From the NCBI GenBank assembly GCA_964487555.1, contig CAZART010000004.1, positions 46,343 through 110,342 on the forward strand: a stretch of DNA of 64,000 nucleotides. Reading direction: 5' to 3'. The notes below the pieces were generated by a model. That model was not told the origin of the DNA. It was given only the letters and a program-made list of their open reading frames with translations, and did no database searches. This document shows positions 24,717 to 34,550 of this stretch, in pieces. This DNA is from CAZART01 sp964487555 (GTDB taxonomy: Bacteria; Bacteroidota; Rhodothermia; Rhodothermales; VXPQ01). The stretch's first letter is position 1. Each line of letters starts with the position of its first letter. The translations under genes and the position numbers were made by a program.

Positions 24717-26792
24717 TTATCCGATCCGAATCAGCTTTTTCACGGCGGAGAATCCATCCGCCGTCATATGACAGTAGTAGACGCCGTTCGACAGGCCCTT
24801 CGCGTCCCACACGGCCGAGTGAGATCCCGCACGATGGTAACCCTCCGTCACGGTGGCTATTTCACGACCCAGAGTGTCGTAGATCTTGATGGATACGTCC
24901 GCGTCGCGAGACAAGCCAAAGGATATCGTGGCTCTATCGCCGAAAGGATTCGGGTAGGCGTCTCCGAGTCGAAAGTCCACGTTCGGGACGGCCGGGTTCT
25001 CCACAGCAACGTGCAGCCGGCTTCCAACGATGACCGCATACATCGGGACGTCCGTGCTGCCGTCTCTCGAGTTCCGTCCCAGTGTCACGACTTCGCCGGC
25101 CTCCACGTTTCGCTGGTAGAGCGTCATCTCCTGCTCGCTGCCGTCGGTCTCGACCAACGTTAGCTTAAGTTCGGTTTCCTCGTAGTCCGCGAGCCACTCC
25201 GGCTTGTCGGCGACGGCATCGGCGTGCGCAACGAAGACGTCGCGGGACTCACGAAGAGTAAACTGCGCCGTCGAGAGCAGGTAGTTTTTCGTGCGGGTCC
25301 GAATCGAGGTCCGGATCCATTCATCCACATGAACGCCGGAGGGCACCGACCCGATCGTAGCCGAATGATCGCCGAAGGCATCCATGCCCTCATCCAAGTC
25401 GCTTTGCACCGCCCAGTCTGCGGCATGGTCCATATCGTAGACGACGACATCGGCAACGACGCTTCCTGATCCGATCGGAGTAGCCGGGTCAACAAGCTCT
25501 CCCGCGACATGCTCATACGCACCGATGTCGGGTGCGGCACCGTAGAACGGATCGGCGAGCACGACCCCGCCATCGACCGGAACGCTTCCCGGAACCGGCT
25601 TCAGCAGATCGATAACCGGGAGCGAACCGTCCGTCTCGCGAGGGCGTTTCGCCAGCTCCGTATCGACGCTCAAGAACATGTCATCCGTGATCTCGGCGGC
25701 CGACTGCCAGCTGTTTCCGGCGAGCACGGCACTCGGCGGCGTGGCCGCATGAAAGCTGGTAGCGGCGCTGAGATTGTTGACAAATACGGCCTGCCCTCCG
25801 GGGGGATCGAGTGGGAAGTAGTAGTTCCTGCCGTTGTTGTAGGCCGTGTTGTGAATGAGCGTCATAGCGCCTCGATTATTGTTGTAATCAAAGCCCTTCG
25901 CGTTTCCGCTGGCTCCGAAGTTGTCGAAGGCCATGCTTCGAAGAACGACGTGATCCGCTACGACGTGATTCCCGCCCAGCTTGAAGCCGTTTCCATTCCC
26001 CTCGAAGTTGTCCGGATCACCAAATACGGAGGCATCTCCATTGCCGAACGCCCACGTGTTGTCGATCCGAATCGTGCTCTCCGCTTCCCAGAAGTCAAAA
26101 CCGTCGTCGGAATTCTCCCACGATCGGCACCCGTAGTACCGGTTACCGGGCCCGATGTCGAACTTCGCACTGAACCCGTCGGCGTTGTTGCCTACGCGAG
26201 GGGTTCGTGCGGTATCATAGTTGAAGTTGTGGAAGCTGTCGCAATTCTTGATCACATTGTTGGATGCGAAACCGGCCATGTGTATGCCTGAATCGTGATT
26301 CCCGTAGGCCGTTACCTGCTCCAGGATATTGAAACTGCCGTCCATCCGGATGCCGTTATGCGACGCATTTCGAATGGTGATGCCGATAATATGCCACCAA
26401 TTCGCGTTCAGCCGCACACCGTGGTAGTTGCGTTCTTTCGGCTGGTTGGAGAAGTCCAGGATCGGCACCTCGCCCGGGTAGGCCACGACCACGATCAACT
26501 CATCGGTGAATCCGCTTGGCGTCTGAATCCGGACGATGTCGTCGTGATCATAAATACCGCCCCGCATCACGATCACGTCACCTCGCTGTACCTGAGTTAT
26601 GGCGTAATCAAGAGTGGCCCATGGCTCCTCTTCCGTACCGGTACGGGCATTTTCTCCCTCCGGCGCAACAAAGAACGTTCGGTTACCCTCGGGAATCTCT
26701 CCGTAGTAGATGTTCAACGACTCGCCTTCGTCCTGGCCAAGCGCGGGGCCGGCCAGCAGGAAGAACAACACGAATAGCGAACTGCGTTTCAT
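24717..26792 (-). CDS. Secreted pectate lyase, PL9 family, with T9SS sorting domain
   Basis: 691 residues. Seen: signal peptide MKRSSLFVLFFLLAGPALGQ; FFVAPEGENARTGTEEEPWATLDYAI (typical of PL9/DUF1565 helix starts); parallel beta-helix repeats; NADGFSAKF with K210 in the position of the PL9 catalytic Lys; and GNGNGFKLGG and AKGFDYNNNRGAM, conserved in PL9. A C-terminal type A sorting domain begins LGDAYPNPFGDRATISFGL and ends AVKKLIRIG. Cleaves polygalacturonate by beta-elimination outside the cell. It is the first gene of a four-gene minus-strand cluster. Only 30 bp separate its start from a strong terminator, so its promoter is hard to place. Confidence 0.9.
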   Translation of the reverse strand: MKRSSLFVLFFLLAGPALGQDEGESLNIYYGEIPEGNRTFFVAPEGENARTGTEEEPWATLDYAITQVQRGDVIVMRGGIYDHDDIVRIQTPSGFTDELIVVVAYPGEVPILDFSNQPKERNYHGVRLNANWWHIIGITIRNASHNGIRMDGSFNILEQVTAYGNHDSGIHMAGFASNNVIKNCDSFHNFNYDTARTPRVGNNADGFSAKFDIGPGNRYYGCRSWENSDDGFDFWEAESTIRIDNTWAFGNGDASVFGDPDNFEGNGNGFKLGGNHVVADHVVLRSMAFDNFGASGNAKGFDYNNNRGAMTLIHNTAYNNGRNYYFPLDPPGGQAVFVNNLSAATSFHAATPPSAVLAGNSWQSAAEITDDMFLSVDTELAKRPRETDGSLPVIDLLKPVPGSVPVDGGVVLADPFYGAAPDIGAYEHVAGELVDPATPIGSGSVVADVVVYDMDHAADWAVQSDLDEGMDAFGDHSATIGSVPSGVHVDEWIRTSIRTRTKNYLLSTAQFTLRESRDVFVAHADAVADKPEWLADYEETELKLTLVETDGSEQEMTLYQRNVEAGEVVTLGRNSRDGSTDVPMYAVIVGSRLHVAVENPAVPNVDFRLGDAYPNPFGDRATISFGLSRDADVSIKIYDTLGREIATVTEGYHRAGSHSAVWDAKGLSNGVYYCHMTADGFSAVKKLIRIG

Positions 26793-26821
26793 CTCTACCT
26801 CTAACGTGCATGGCCGAGCAC

Positions 26822-26866
26822 AAAAATCGCCTGCCGAGCATGCGAAGCGTTCCGGCAGGCGATTTT
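26822..26866 (-). terminator. Intrinsic terminator ending the TonB-receptor/T9SS-cargo operon
   Basis: AAAATCGCCTGCCG (26823-26836) is perfectly complementary to CGGCAGGCGATTTT (26853-26866), a 14 bp stem with a 16 nt loop. A run of T follows on the minus strand. It could act in both directions, but only minus-strand genes flank it. Confidence 0.88.
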
Positions 26867-26910
26867 CATGATCATACTGCTACGAACTCTTCCGGAGAGT
26901 CACTCCGGAC

Positions 26911-29900
26911 TCACTTGACGAGCAGGAGGCTGCGTGTCGCGCTCCACTCGCCGGCGCGTATCTGATAGTAGTATACGCCGCTCGAGAGCCCGGTCGCGTC
27001 CCATTCGATCTGGTACGTGCCCTGGGTGTGCTGCTTGTTCACGAGGGTACCGACCTGTCGCCCGGTGACGTCGTAAATAGCCACGGTCACATCCGCATTC
27101 TCGCGGATGTCGTAGCTGATCACGGTCGACGGATTGAACGGGTTCGGATAGTTTTGATGGAGGGCGAATTCAGTCGGAATCTCGGTCTCGGGCTCGGCCG
27201 ACGTCGGTATGCGAAGGCTTCCACCTTCAAATTCTACCGCCGCGTCCGGTCCCAGTGTGAACGGAATGGTGTTGTCAAACTCACCCGCTACCAGCCGTAG
27301 AAGGCCGGTGATGATCGTCGCCTGCGAGAGTTCGACGCCGGCTTCGTTGTCGATCACCAGATTCTCGACAACGGTCGGCATCAGATCGCTCGTGACCTGG
27401 GGCACCGATCCGTTGAAGGTGAAGCTGCCTTCCGTCCCGAGCGACACGTCGCCCGTCGTCTGAATGGATCCCGCGACGCCCTCTTCGTGCGCCGTCGCCA
27501 GCGCGGCACCGGACTCCAGCCAGAAAATGCCGCTGCCTTCGATAACGCTCTCGCCGACGTCGAGCGTCGCCGAATCGGCCACGGCAATCGAGAGATTCTC
27601 GATCGTATTGCCTTCGCCCAGCGTCAAACGCTGAACGCCGTCGCGGGTGAAGACGAATTTCGCGTTTCCGGCCGTCGGGTTCGAATTCTTCGTCTCGGCG
27701 TTCGCCATCGAGAAGTCACCCTCGTATAGATACCAGGTCGTGGTGCCTGTGCCGCTGCCCTGCGAGCCGCGGCCCACGGAGAAGTTGCCGCCGTCAACAT
27801 CGACGCTGCCGAAGTGGTGTACCTCCACATCGGTCGCACTGCCCGTACCCTGCGTCTCGAGCGATCCGCCCCGTACGACCACGTCGCCCAGGATGGTCAC
27901 GGCGCCGGAGCTACCGCCGACGAGGCGCCACCGAGCCGGACCGGAGTCGAGGACCGTAAGATCTCCACTGATGGTATTCCCGTCCAGACTGAGATCTTTG
28001 TTCGAGAGCATGTCCGGCGTGTTCAGCGTCAGGTTATAGTAATCCTGGCCGCGATTGCCGGGTGCATCCGTCTCGATGCCCGTGAAGAGCGCCGTCGATC
28101 CTTCGGCCCAGGTAGCCGGAGGTACGGATCCGCCGTCACGAGCGTGCTCGTAGACGGCACCATCGAGGAACGTGAGCGCACCCTGCGCTTCAATCTCTCC
28201 GCGGTTCACGAACTGGCCGTTGGCTTCGAAGTCCTTCGTGATCTGCAGTGTCGTGGAGTCGGAGACCTCAAAGTGGACGTCTCCTCCGCCGTACTCCACG
28301 TTCTCGAACGCGAGCTCCTGCGTACCGCCTGCTGCGAAGACGAGCTTCGCGTTACCGGGGGTCGGGTTGGAGTTTCTCGTCTCGGCGTCGGTCATCGAGA
28401 GATTGCCTTGGTACAGGTACCACGTCGTGGTGCCCGTGCCGCTGGCCTGCGAGCCGCGGCTGACGGAGAAATTCCCGCCGTCGACGTCGATGTCGCCGTA
28501 GTGGTGGACCTCCACGTCCGTCTGGCTGCCGGTCCCCTGCGTCTCGAGTGAGCCGCCCCGCACGACGACGTCACCCAGAATGGTCACGGCGCCGGAGCTC
28601 CCGCCAACGAGCCGCCAGCGCGCGCTGCCGGAGCTGAGCACCGTCAGATCACCACTGATCGTGTGGCCGTCCAGGCTCATGTCCTTGTTTGAGAGCATGT
28701 CGGGCGTATCGAGCGTCAGGTCGTAGTAGTCCTGCCCCCGATTGTCCGGCGTATCGGTAGCGATACCCGTGAGTAGGGCGGTCGAGCCCTCCAGCCAGGT
28801 CGCATTCGGCATTGCACCGCCGTCCCGGGCGTGCTCATAGACGGAGCCGTCGGCAAATTCGAGGGAACCGCCCTCGGCCACGTCGAGAACACCTTCGGAT
28901 GCCACGCGGACATACCCTGTGACCATAACGGCACCAGCAACGGTGACCGTATCTTCGCCCGCGATCATTACTGATTCAGATCCGCTCGGCGCCGTTGCGG
29001 CAGCGTTCCAATCAGTTCCGTCGAATGTTTCCCAGGTGGCCGCAGCGCTCCAGCTGCCGTCGGCGACGGAACGATAGTCGCCCGCCTGTGGCATCGGCAC
29101 CGCGAGGCGTCCCTGTTCCGTCACCACCGTGGCACCAGGTCCCAGGGTAAACGGCGTCGAATTGTCGAACTTGCCTGCAAGGAGCCTCAGCGTACCGTTT
29201 ATGGTCGTCGCCTGCGTTAGGGCGACGCCTGCCTCATTGTCGATCGAAAGGTTCTCGACGACGGCAGGCATCAATTCGCTCGTCACCTGAGGTACGGTTC
29301 CGTTAAACGTGAAGCTCGCGCCGGACTCATTGATCGATACCTCGCCCGAGGTTTGAATCGTCCCTGCGACACCCTCTTCATGAGCCGTGATCAGCCCCGC
29401 GCCTCCGTCGAGCTGGAAGAACCCGCTACCTTCGATGACGCTCTCGCCTACGTCAAGCGTCGTCGCATTTTCAACGGCGATCGAAAGATTGCTGATGTCG
29501 TTGCCCTCTCCGAGCGTCAGACGCTGGATGCCGTCCTTCGTAAAGATAAACTTCGCATTGCCGGACGTCGGATTCGAGTTCTGGGTCGTGGCATTCGACA
29601 TTAAAAAGTCACCCTCATAGAGGTACCACGTCGTGGTTCCGGTCCCGCTGCCCTGCGACCCGCGACTGACGGAGAAATTACCGCCATCGACGTCTATGTT
29701 GCCGTGGTGGTGCACTTCAACGTCGGTCGCGCTGCCCGTACCCTGCGTTTCTAGCGACGCGTCGCGAACGATCACGTCACCCATGATGGTGACCTCGCCG
29801 GAGCTTCCGCCCACCAGGCGCCAGCGAGCCGAGCCGGAGCTGAGCACCGTCAAGTCGCCACCGATCGTGTGGCCGTCGAGGCTCAAGTCTTTGTTCGAAA

Positions 29901-31342
29901 GCAGATCCGGCGTATTGAGCGTCAGGTTGTAGTAGTCCTGGCCGCGGTTCTCCGGCGCATCCGTTTCCAGGCCCGTGAAGAGCGCCGTAGAACCTTCTTC
30001 CCAGTTTCCGGACGGCACGGCGCCGCCGTCGCGGGCGTGCTCGTACACGGATCCATCGAGGAACGTAAGCGCGCCCTGCGCTTCAATCTCTCCGCGGTTC
30101 ACGAACTGGCCGTTCGCCTCGAAGTCGTTCGTGATCTGCAGCAGGGTGGAATCAGACACTTCGAAGTGCACGTCGCCGCCGCCGTATTCGACATTCTCGA
30201 AGGCGAGCTGCTGCGTTCCGTTGCCGGCGAAGACGAGCTTCGCGTTGCCGGGCGTCGGGTTGGAATTCCGGGTCTCGGCGTTGGTCATCGTGAAGTTGCC
30301 GCCGTAGAGATTCCACGTCGTCGTCCCTGTTCCGCTGCCCTGCGAGCCGCGGCTGATGGAAAATTTGGCGTCCTGCACGTCGATGTCACCGTGGTGATGA
30401 ACCACGACGTCGGTCGGACTGCCCGTACCCTGCGTCTCCAGCTGGGCACCATTGCGCACGATGACGTCGCCCATGATGGTGACCTCGCCGGAGCTTCCGC
30501 CCACCAGGCGCCAGCGAGCCGAACCGGAGCTGAGCACCGTCAGGTCGCCACCGATCGTGTGGCCGTCGAGACTCAGGTCCTTGTTCGAAAGCAGATCCGG
30601 CGTATTGAGCGTCAGGTTGTAGTAGTCCTGGCCGCNNNNNNNNNNNNNNNNNNNNNNNNNNNNNNNNNNNNNNNNNNNNNNNNNNNNNNNNNNNNNNNNN
30701 NNNNNNNNNNNNNNNNNNNNNNNNNNNNNNNNNNNCATTGCGCACGATGACGTCGCCCATGATGGTGACCTCGCCGGAGCTTCCGCCCACGAGGCGCCAG
30801 CGAGCCGAACCGGAGCTGAGCACCGTCAGGTCGCCGCCGATCGTATGGTCATCCAGACTCAGGTCCTTGTTGGAGAGCAGATCGGGCGTGTTCAGCGTAA
30901 GGTTATAGTAATCCTGCCCGCGGTTTTCGGGTGCGTCCAGCGATAGGCCTGTAAAGAGCGCCGTAGAGCCTTCTTCCCAGGTGGCCGACGGCACGGATCC
31001 CGCGTCGCGGGCGTGTTCGTACGTACTGCCACTTGCGAAGATGAGCGATCCGGCGTCAACGGCCAACTCACCAGTCTCTTCTACGCTGACGTAACGGGTT
31101 ACTGAAACGGGCACGTCAACGGTGACCACGTGGTCGCCGGCTATCGTGATCGTTTCCGAACCGTCCGGCGCGGCCGCAGCCGCTGCCCAGGTCGTTCCGT
31201 CGAAGCTTTCCCACGTTGCCGCGGCGCTCCAGTCGCCGGTTGCGGCCGACCGGAAGTCACCCGCCTCCTGCGCGAAGACATTTGCCGATAGCATAAAGGC
31301 GAAGACCACGATGCCTACAATTTTCAATAACGCGTTTCTCAT
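26911..31342 (-). CDS. Giant repeat-containing T9SS-exported surface protein (interrupted by an assembly gap)
   Basis: Two reading frames (31342 to the gap; the gap to 26911) belong to one gene split by 100 N. N-terminus: signal peptide MRNALLKIVGIVVFAFMLSANVFAQ. Then a 'GDWSAAATWESFDG' domain, at least five copies of a beta-rich module marked by RGQDYYNLTLNTPD, DLTVLSSGSARWRLVGGSSG and VEVHHHGDIDV motifs, and longer tails with QRLTLGEGN...SLDVGES. The C-terminus is a type A sorting domain (LHQNYPNPFNPSTVISYDI to TRSLLLVK). The GDWS domain recurs midway (about 29.1 kb), so the protein is a super-repeat. Likely a secreted adhesin- or matrix-like protein co-expressed with the pectin receptor; no catalytic motif recognised. 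True length unknown. Confidence 0.85.
27690..31060. repeat. Tandem module repeats inside the giant T9SS protein gene
   Basis: The GQDYYNL marker occurs near 30913, 30627, 29938, 28731 and 28041. Copies with short tails have a period of about 690 bp (30627 to 29938, and 28731 to 28041). Copies are similar but not identical at DNA level; the two copies flanking the gap differ at multiple sites, so they are separate copies and not one duplicated contig end. A more distant single copy lies in the next gene (31406-33001). Confidence 0.85.
30636..30735. other. Assembly gap (100 N)
   Basis: Exactly 100 N within the repeat array. The module before the gap stops at VIVRN, and the sequence after it resumes at RGQDYY of another copy. 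If the missing module had the same short tail as its neighbours (period about 690 bp), roughly 500 bp or more are missing, so 100 is a placeholder and the copy number is a minimum. Confidence 0.98.
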
Positions 31343-31405
31343 GACACCTCCAAGGTGTGGATCGAGTAAAGTGCGATAGTATCGGTGTATGAAGTGATCC
31401 TGGTA

Positions 31406-33001
31406 TTATTCCACCAGAACCATCGGCTTCGCAACCATGTGCTCGCCGGCTTCGACACGGTAGAGATAAAGGCCGGAGCTCAGGTCCGCCGCCTCGAAGG
31501 CGACTTCGTGAACACCGGCAGCCTTGTGACCTTCAGAGATCGTTCGGATTTCCTGGCCGAGCATGTTGAATACCCTGATCGTCACTTCGGAAGCCGACGG
31601 CAGTCCGTATCGGATCACCGTAGCCGGGTTAAAGGGATTCGGGAAATTCTGGTCTACGAAGAAAGAGCGCGGCAATGTCTCGTCCGGCTCGCTGGACGTG
31701 CCTACGTCAATCAGCAGGCTGCCGCCCTCGAACGATATTTCGCCTTCAGGCCCGAGTTCAAATGGAACGGTATTGTCAAACACGCCCGCCTGCAGCCGCA
31801 AGGTGCCGTTGATGGTTGTCTCCTGCGAAAGAGTCACGCCTGCCGGATTGTTGATGATGAGGTCGGCCACGACCGTCGGCATCGTTTCGCTCGTGATCTG
31901 CTCCGCCGATCCGTTGAATTCGTAGCTCGTATTGTCTTCCAGGACATCCTCTCCGACGAGTTCTTCAAAGATCGCCGCCAGGCCGCCGGAAAGGGTGGTG
32001 ACGAGGCCGCCGCCTTCAAAGACGGTGAAGTGGCCGCTTCCTCCGAGCGTGCTCGCCCCCATGTCCAGGGTCGTCGCACTGCTGACTTCGATCGGCAGTG
32101 CGGAAAAATCGATGTTCTCTAACGAAAGAGTTTGGGTACCCTCCTTGGCGAAAACGAAGGCCGCACCTTTCGGAGTGATGGTCGAGCTTTGCGTCGTCGC
32201 ATTCGACATGGAGAAGTCGCCTTCGTACAGATACCACTTGGTCGTGCCGAGCCCCTGCGATCCGCGGCTGATCGAGAAATTGCCTCCCGTTACGTCGACG
32301 TTGCCATGGTGGTGCACGATAAAGGTCGTCTGGGCGTTGCTCGTGCCCTGCACGGAAAAGGCTCCATCCTCGACGATAACGTCACCCATGATGGTCACGG
32401 TGGACGTATCATTCGGAGCAGTGCTGGTCAGATACCATCGCGCCAAGCCGGTATCAACCACCCGGATGTCACCGCTGATGACGTCATCGTCGAGATCCAT
32501 GTTCAAGTTGGAGAGCAGACCGGGCGTGTTAAACACGATATGATGGTAGCTCTGGCCCCTGTCGTCCGGTGCCGTTGCTATCGTGCCCGTCATCTCCAAC
32601 GTAGATCCTTCCGCCCATACGGCGAGAGGCATCTGGCCGGCATCGCGGGCATGCTCATACGTTCCGCCGTCGGCGATGGTCAACATCTCGTTGGCTTCCA
32701 CCTCGCCCTGACTGATGAGACGGCCGGTGATCGAGACCTCCGTGTCGACAAATACGGAGTCGTGTGCTTCATCCGTCCCGACGATGGTAATCGTCTCCGA
32801 ACCGTCCGGTGGCGTGGCGATAGCCGCCCACGATGATCCGTTAAAACGCTCCCAGATCTGCGCGTTGCTCCAGTCACCACTGTCGCGCGTTCGGTAGTCG
32901 CCTTCATCTTGCGCGAAGAGCGGTGTCGCCACAAAGGCAAAAAGAGCCAGCATTAAAAGTGTAGTAGCAGAGATTTTCATGGTTTCCCCCCGTTCATGCA
33001 T
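31406..33001 (-). CDS. T9SS-exported surface protein with one copy of the same repeat module
   Basis: 531 residues. Seen: signal peptide (ISATTLLMLALFAFVATPLFAQ after a short N-terminal extension; the likely start is the internal MKISATT at residue 8), a GDWSNAQIWERFNGSSW domain, one module with GQSYHHIVFNTPGLLSNLNMDLDD, and TFIVHHHGNVDVTGGNFSISRGSQG, then a type A sorting domain VDQNFPNPFNPATVIRYGL ending AKPMVLVE. Related to the giant protein downstream and probably derived from the same ancestor. Sixth and second-to-last... position in the operon is fifth of six genes, 52 bp after the FadL-like gene. No enzyme motif recognised. Confidence 0.85.
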   Translation of the reverse strand: MHERGETMKISATTLLMLALFAFVATPLFAQDEGDYRTRDSGDWSNAQIWERFNGSSWAAIATPPDGSETITIVGTDEAHDSVFVDTEVSITGRLISQGEVEANEMLTIADGGTYEHARDAGQMPLAVWAEGSTLEMTGTIATAPDDRGQSYHHIVFNTPGLLSNLNMDLDDDVISGDIRVVDTGLARWYLTSTAPNDTSTVTIMGDVIVEDGAFSVQGTSNAQTTFIVHHHGNVDVTGGNFSISRGSQGLGTTKWYLYEGDFSMSNATTQSSTITPKGAAFVFAKEGTQTLSLENIDFSALPIEVSSATTLDMGASTLGGSGHFTVFEGGGLVTTLSGGLAAIFEELVGEDVLEDNTSYEFNGSAEQITSETMPTVVADLIINNPAGVTLSQETTINGTLRLQAGVFDNTVPFELGPEGEISFEGGSLLIDVGTSSEPDETLPRSFFVDQNFPNPFNPATVIRYGLPSASEVTIRVFNMLGQEIRTISEGHKAAGVHEVAFEAADLSSGLYLYRVEAGEHMVAKPMVLVE

Positions 33002-33053
33002 TTGCAGATTGTCTTTCGCATTGAATAAAACAGATGTCTGCTGGATGGTCGGA

Positions 33054-34550
33054 CTACAGTCCCCACGGAATGACGACGGATAGTTGCGTCATGATCGTGT
33101 GGCTCAAATCGTTATTCCTGCTCACAGCGCTTCCCCAGATGTCGTGGTACTCCAAGTCGGCGGTCTCGTAGGCTACGCTCCACTGTACGCCCGAGAAGCT
33201 GAGACTTAAGCCGACCGTATACACTCGGTACACGACCGGTTCATCCACGAACGCACTGCCTTCAGGCACGAAAACGTCCGCTTCGCCGCGGAGTCCGCCC
33301 CTCAGTGCCAGCCACGAAGCGATCTCGTATTCCGCTCCGATGCGAAACAGCGAAGACGAGTGCCAGGGCTCGCTCTCCTGCCCTGCCGAATTGGTAAATG
33401 AGGCGGACGCGTACGGCCGCCATTCGTATTCGAGACCGATTTTCAAGCCGTCGCGCGGCTTGAGCAGCAGCCCGATCGATCCGCGCCATGGAAGCTCGAA
33501 TTTATCCTCACCTGATAACGGGGCCATTATGGCCGTACCCGACGTATCGGTCACGAGCTCGTATTTGAACGATCGTGTGAATACCGTGGGCGGCGTCACC
33601 GTGGCCCCGACGCTTACGTACTGACTCTGCAGGGTGCTGCCGATCGTGAATTGTTGGGCCGAGAAGTCGGACGTGCCGGTTTTGGTGATCCGGCCGTAGC
33701 TTGAGTCGGCACCAAACTCATTGGCGAGGAACGTGAGCCTGCCCCGGTCGACCCGCTGCTCGAAATCCTCGCTGCTGCCGCTCAAATGGAGCCCGCTCAC
33801 ACCAACCGTAAGATTGTACTTCGGCACGTGTGCAGCGAGCACGGTGCCGTAGCCGTGCATCGATCCTTCTCGAGAGCGTACGGACTGGAACCAGTCGACC
33901 GTGATCGGATTGTCGTCGGTCGGCCGGAACGTCGGCAAAGGACGCTGCGAGAGCACGGCCGGCGTGAGATCGTTGTTGTTCTGGTAGAAGTGGTTCAGAT
34001 TTGCATACTGCACAAAGCCCACGCCCGCCGAAAGCGTCACCCCGCCGAGAGAAATCGGAACGGCCGCGAGCGCGTGGAGCGGCAGGTTGCTCGTCGTCGA
34101 CCTCGACCAGCTTGGCGCAATGTCATCGAAGGGCCGCTGTACGGAATCGGCCGGCGTAAATCCGACGAGATCGGGATCCGGGTCCGGGATGTTCTCCGTC
34201 CGATTCTCCAGGAGGAGGCTCAGATTGGGATAATAGCGGACCGGAGCGAAGTGCTGAACCTGACTCACGTCACGGTAGATCCGCAGTCCGGCAACAGAAA
34301 CCTGGAGACCGTTCAAAGTGCCCAGCGATGCCGGGTTCAGAAGCATCAAACCCACTCCGGTCTCACCTCCCACCGTAACCCCTCCGAATGCCCGCGAAAC
34401 GGCTGAATGGTTCAGCTGCTGGTTCAACCCCTCGAACGTCAGCGGACCGCGGGCCTCCTGTGCCATGCTTTCGCCGACGAGAATCGGTGTCGCTAGCAGC
34501 AGCGTCGCCATCACAATCCTCCTCATATGGACCCGCATGGTTTGCATCAT
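33054..34550 (-). CDS. Outer-membrane beta-barrel protein, FadL/OmpP1-like
   Basis: 498 residues. Seen: signal peptide ending MAQ (about residue 31), then LTFEGLNQQLNHSAVSRAFGGVTVGGETGVGLMLLNPASLGTL. The 'SRAFGG... NPAS' pattern is typical of FadL/PorV-like barrels of Bacteroidota. The remainder alternates polar and hydrophobic residues, with SIGLLLKPRDGLKIGLEYEWRPYASA and LRIGAEYEIASWLALRGGLRGE near the C-terminus. Its start overlaps the PorV-like gene stop by 4 bp, so the two barrels are made together. Probably an outer-membrane channel or secretion accessory for this pectin locus; exact function unknown. Confidence 0.72.
   Translation of the reverse strand: MMQTMRVHMRRIVMATLLLATPILVGESMAQEARGPLTFEGLNQQLNHSAVSRAFGGVTVGGETGVGLMLLNPASLGTLNGLQVSVAGLRIYRDVSQVQHFAPVRYYPNLSLLLENRTENIPDPDPDLVGFTPADSVQRPFDDIAPSWSRSTTSNLPLHALAAVPISLGGVTLSAGVGFVQYANLNHFYQNNNDLTPAVLSQRPLPTFRPTDDNPITVDWFQSVRSREGSMHGYGTVLAAHVPKYNLTVGVSGLHLSGSSEDFEQRVDRGRLTFLANEFGADSSYGRITKTGTSDFSAQQFTIGSTLQSQYVSVGATVTPPTVFTRSFKYELVTDTSGTAIMAPLSGEDKFELPWRGSIGLLLKPRDGLKIGLEYEWRPYASASFTNSAGQESEPWHSSSLFRIGAEYEIASWLALRGGLRGEADVFVPEGSAFVDEPVVYRVYTVGLSLSFSGVQWSVAYETADLEYHDIWGSAVSRNNDLSHTIMTQLSVVIPWGL

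Noticed and set aside
26911..31342. CRISPR or other non-coding repeat array
   Set aside because: Repeats are about 690 bp, in frame, and encode one protein with signal peptide and sorting domain.
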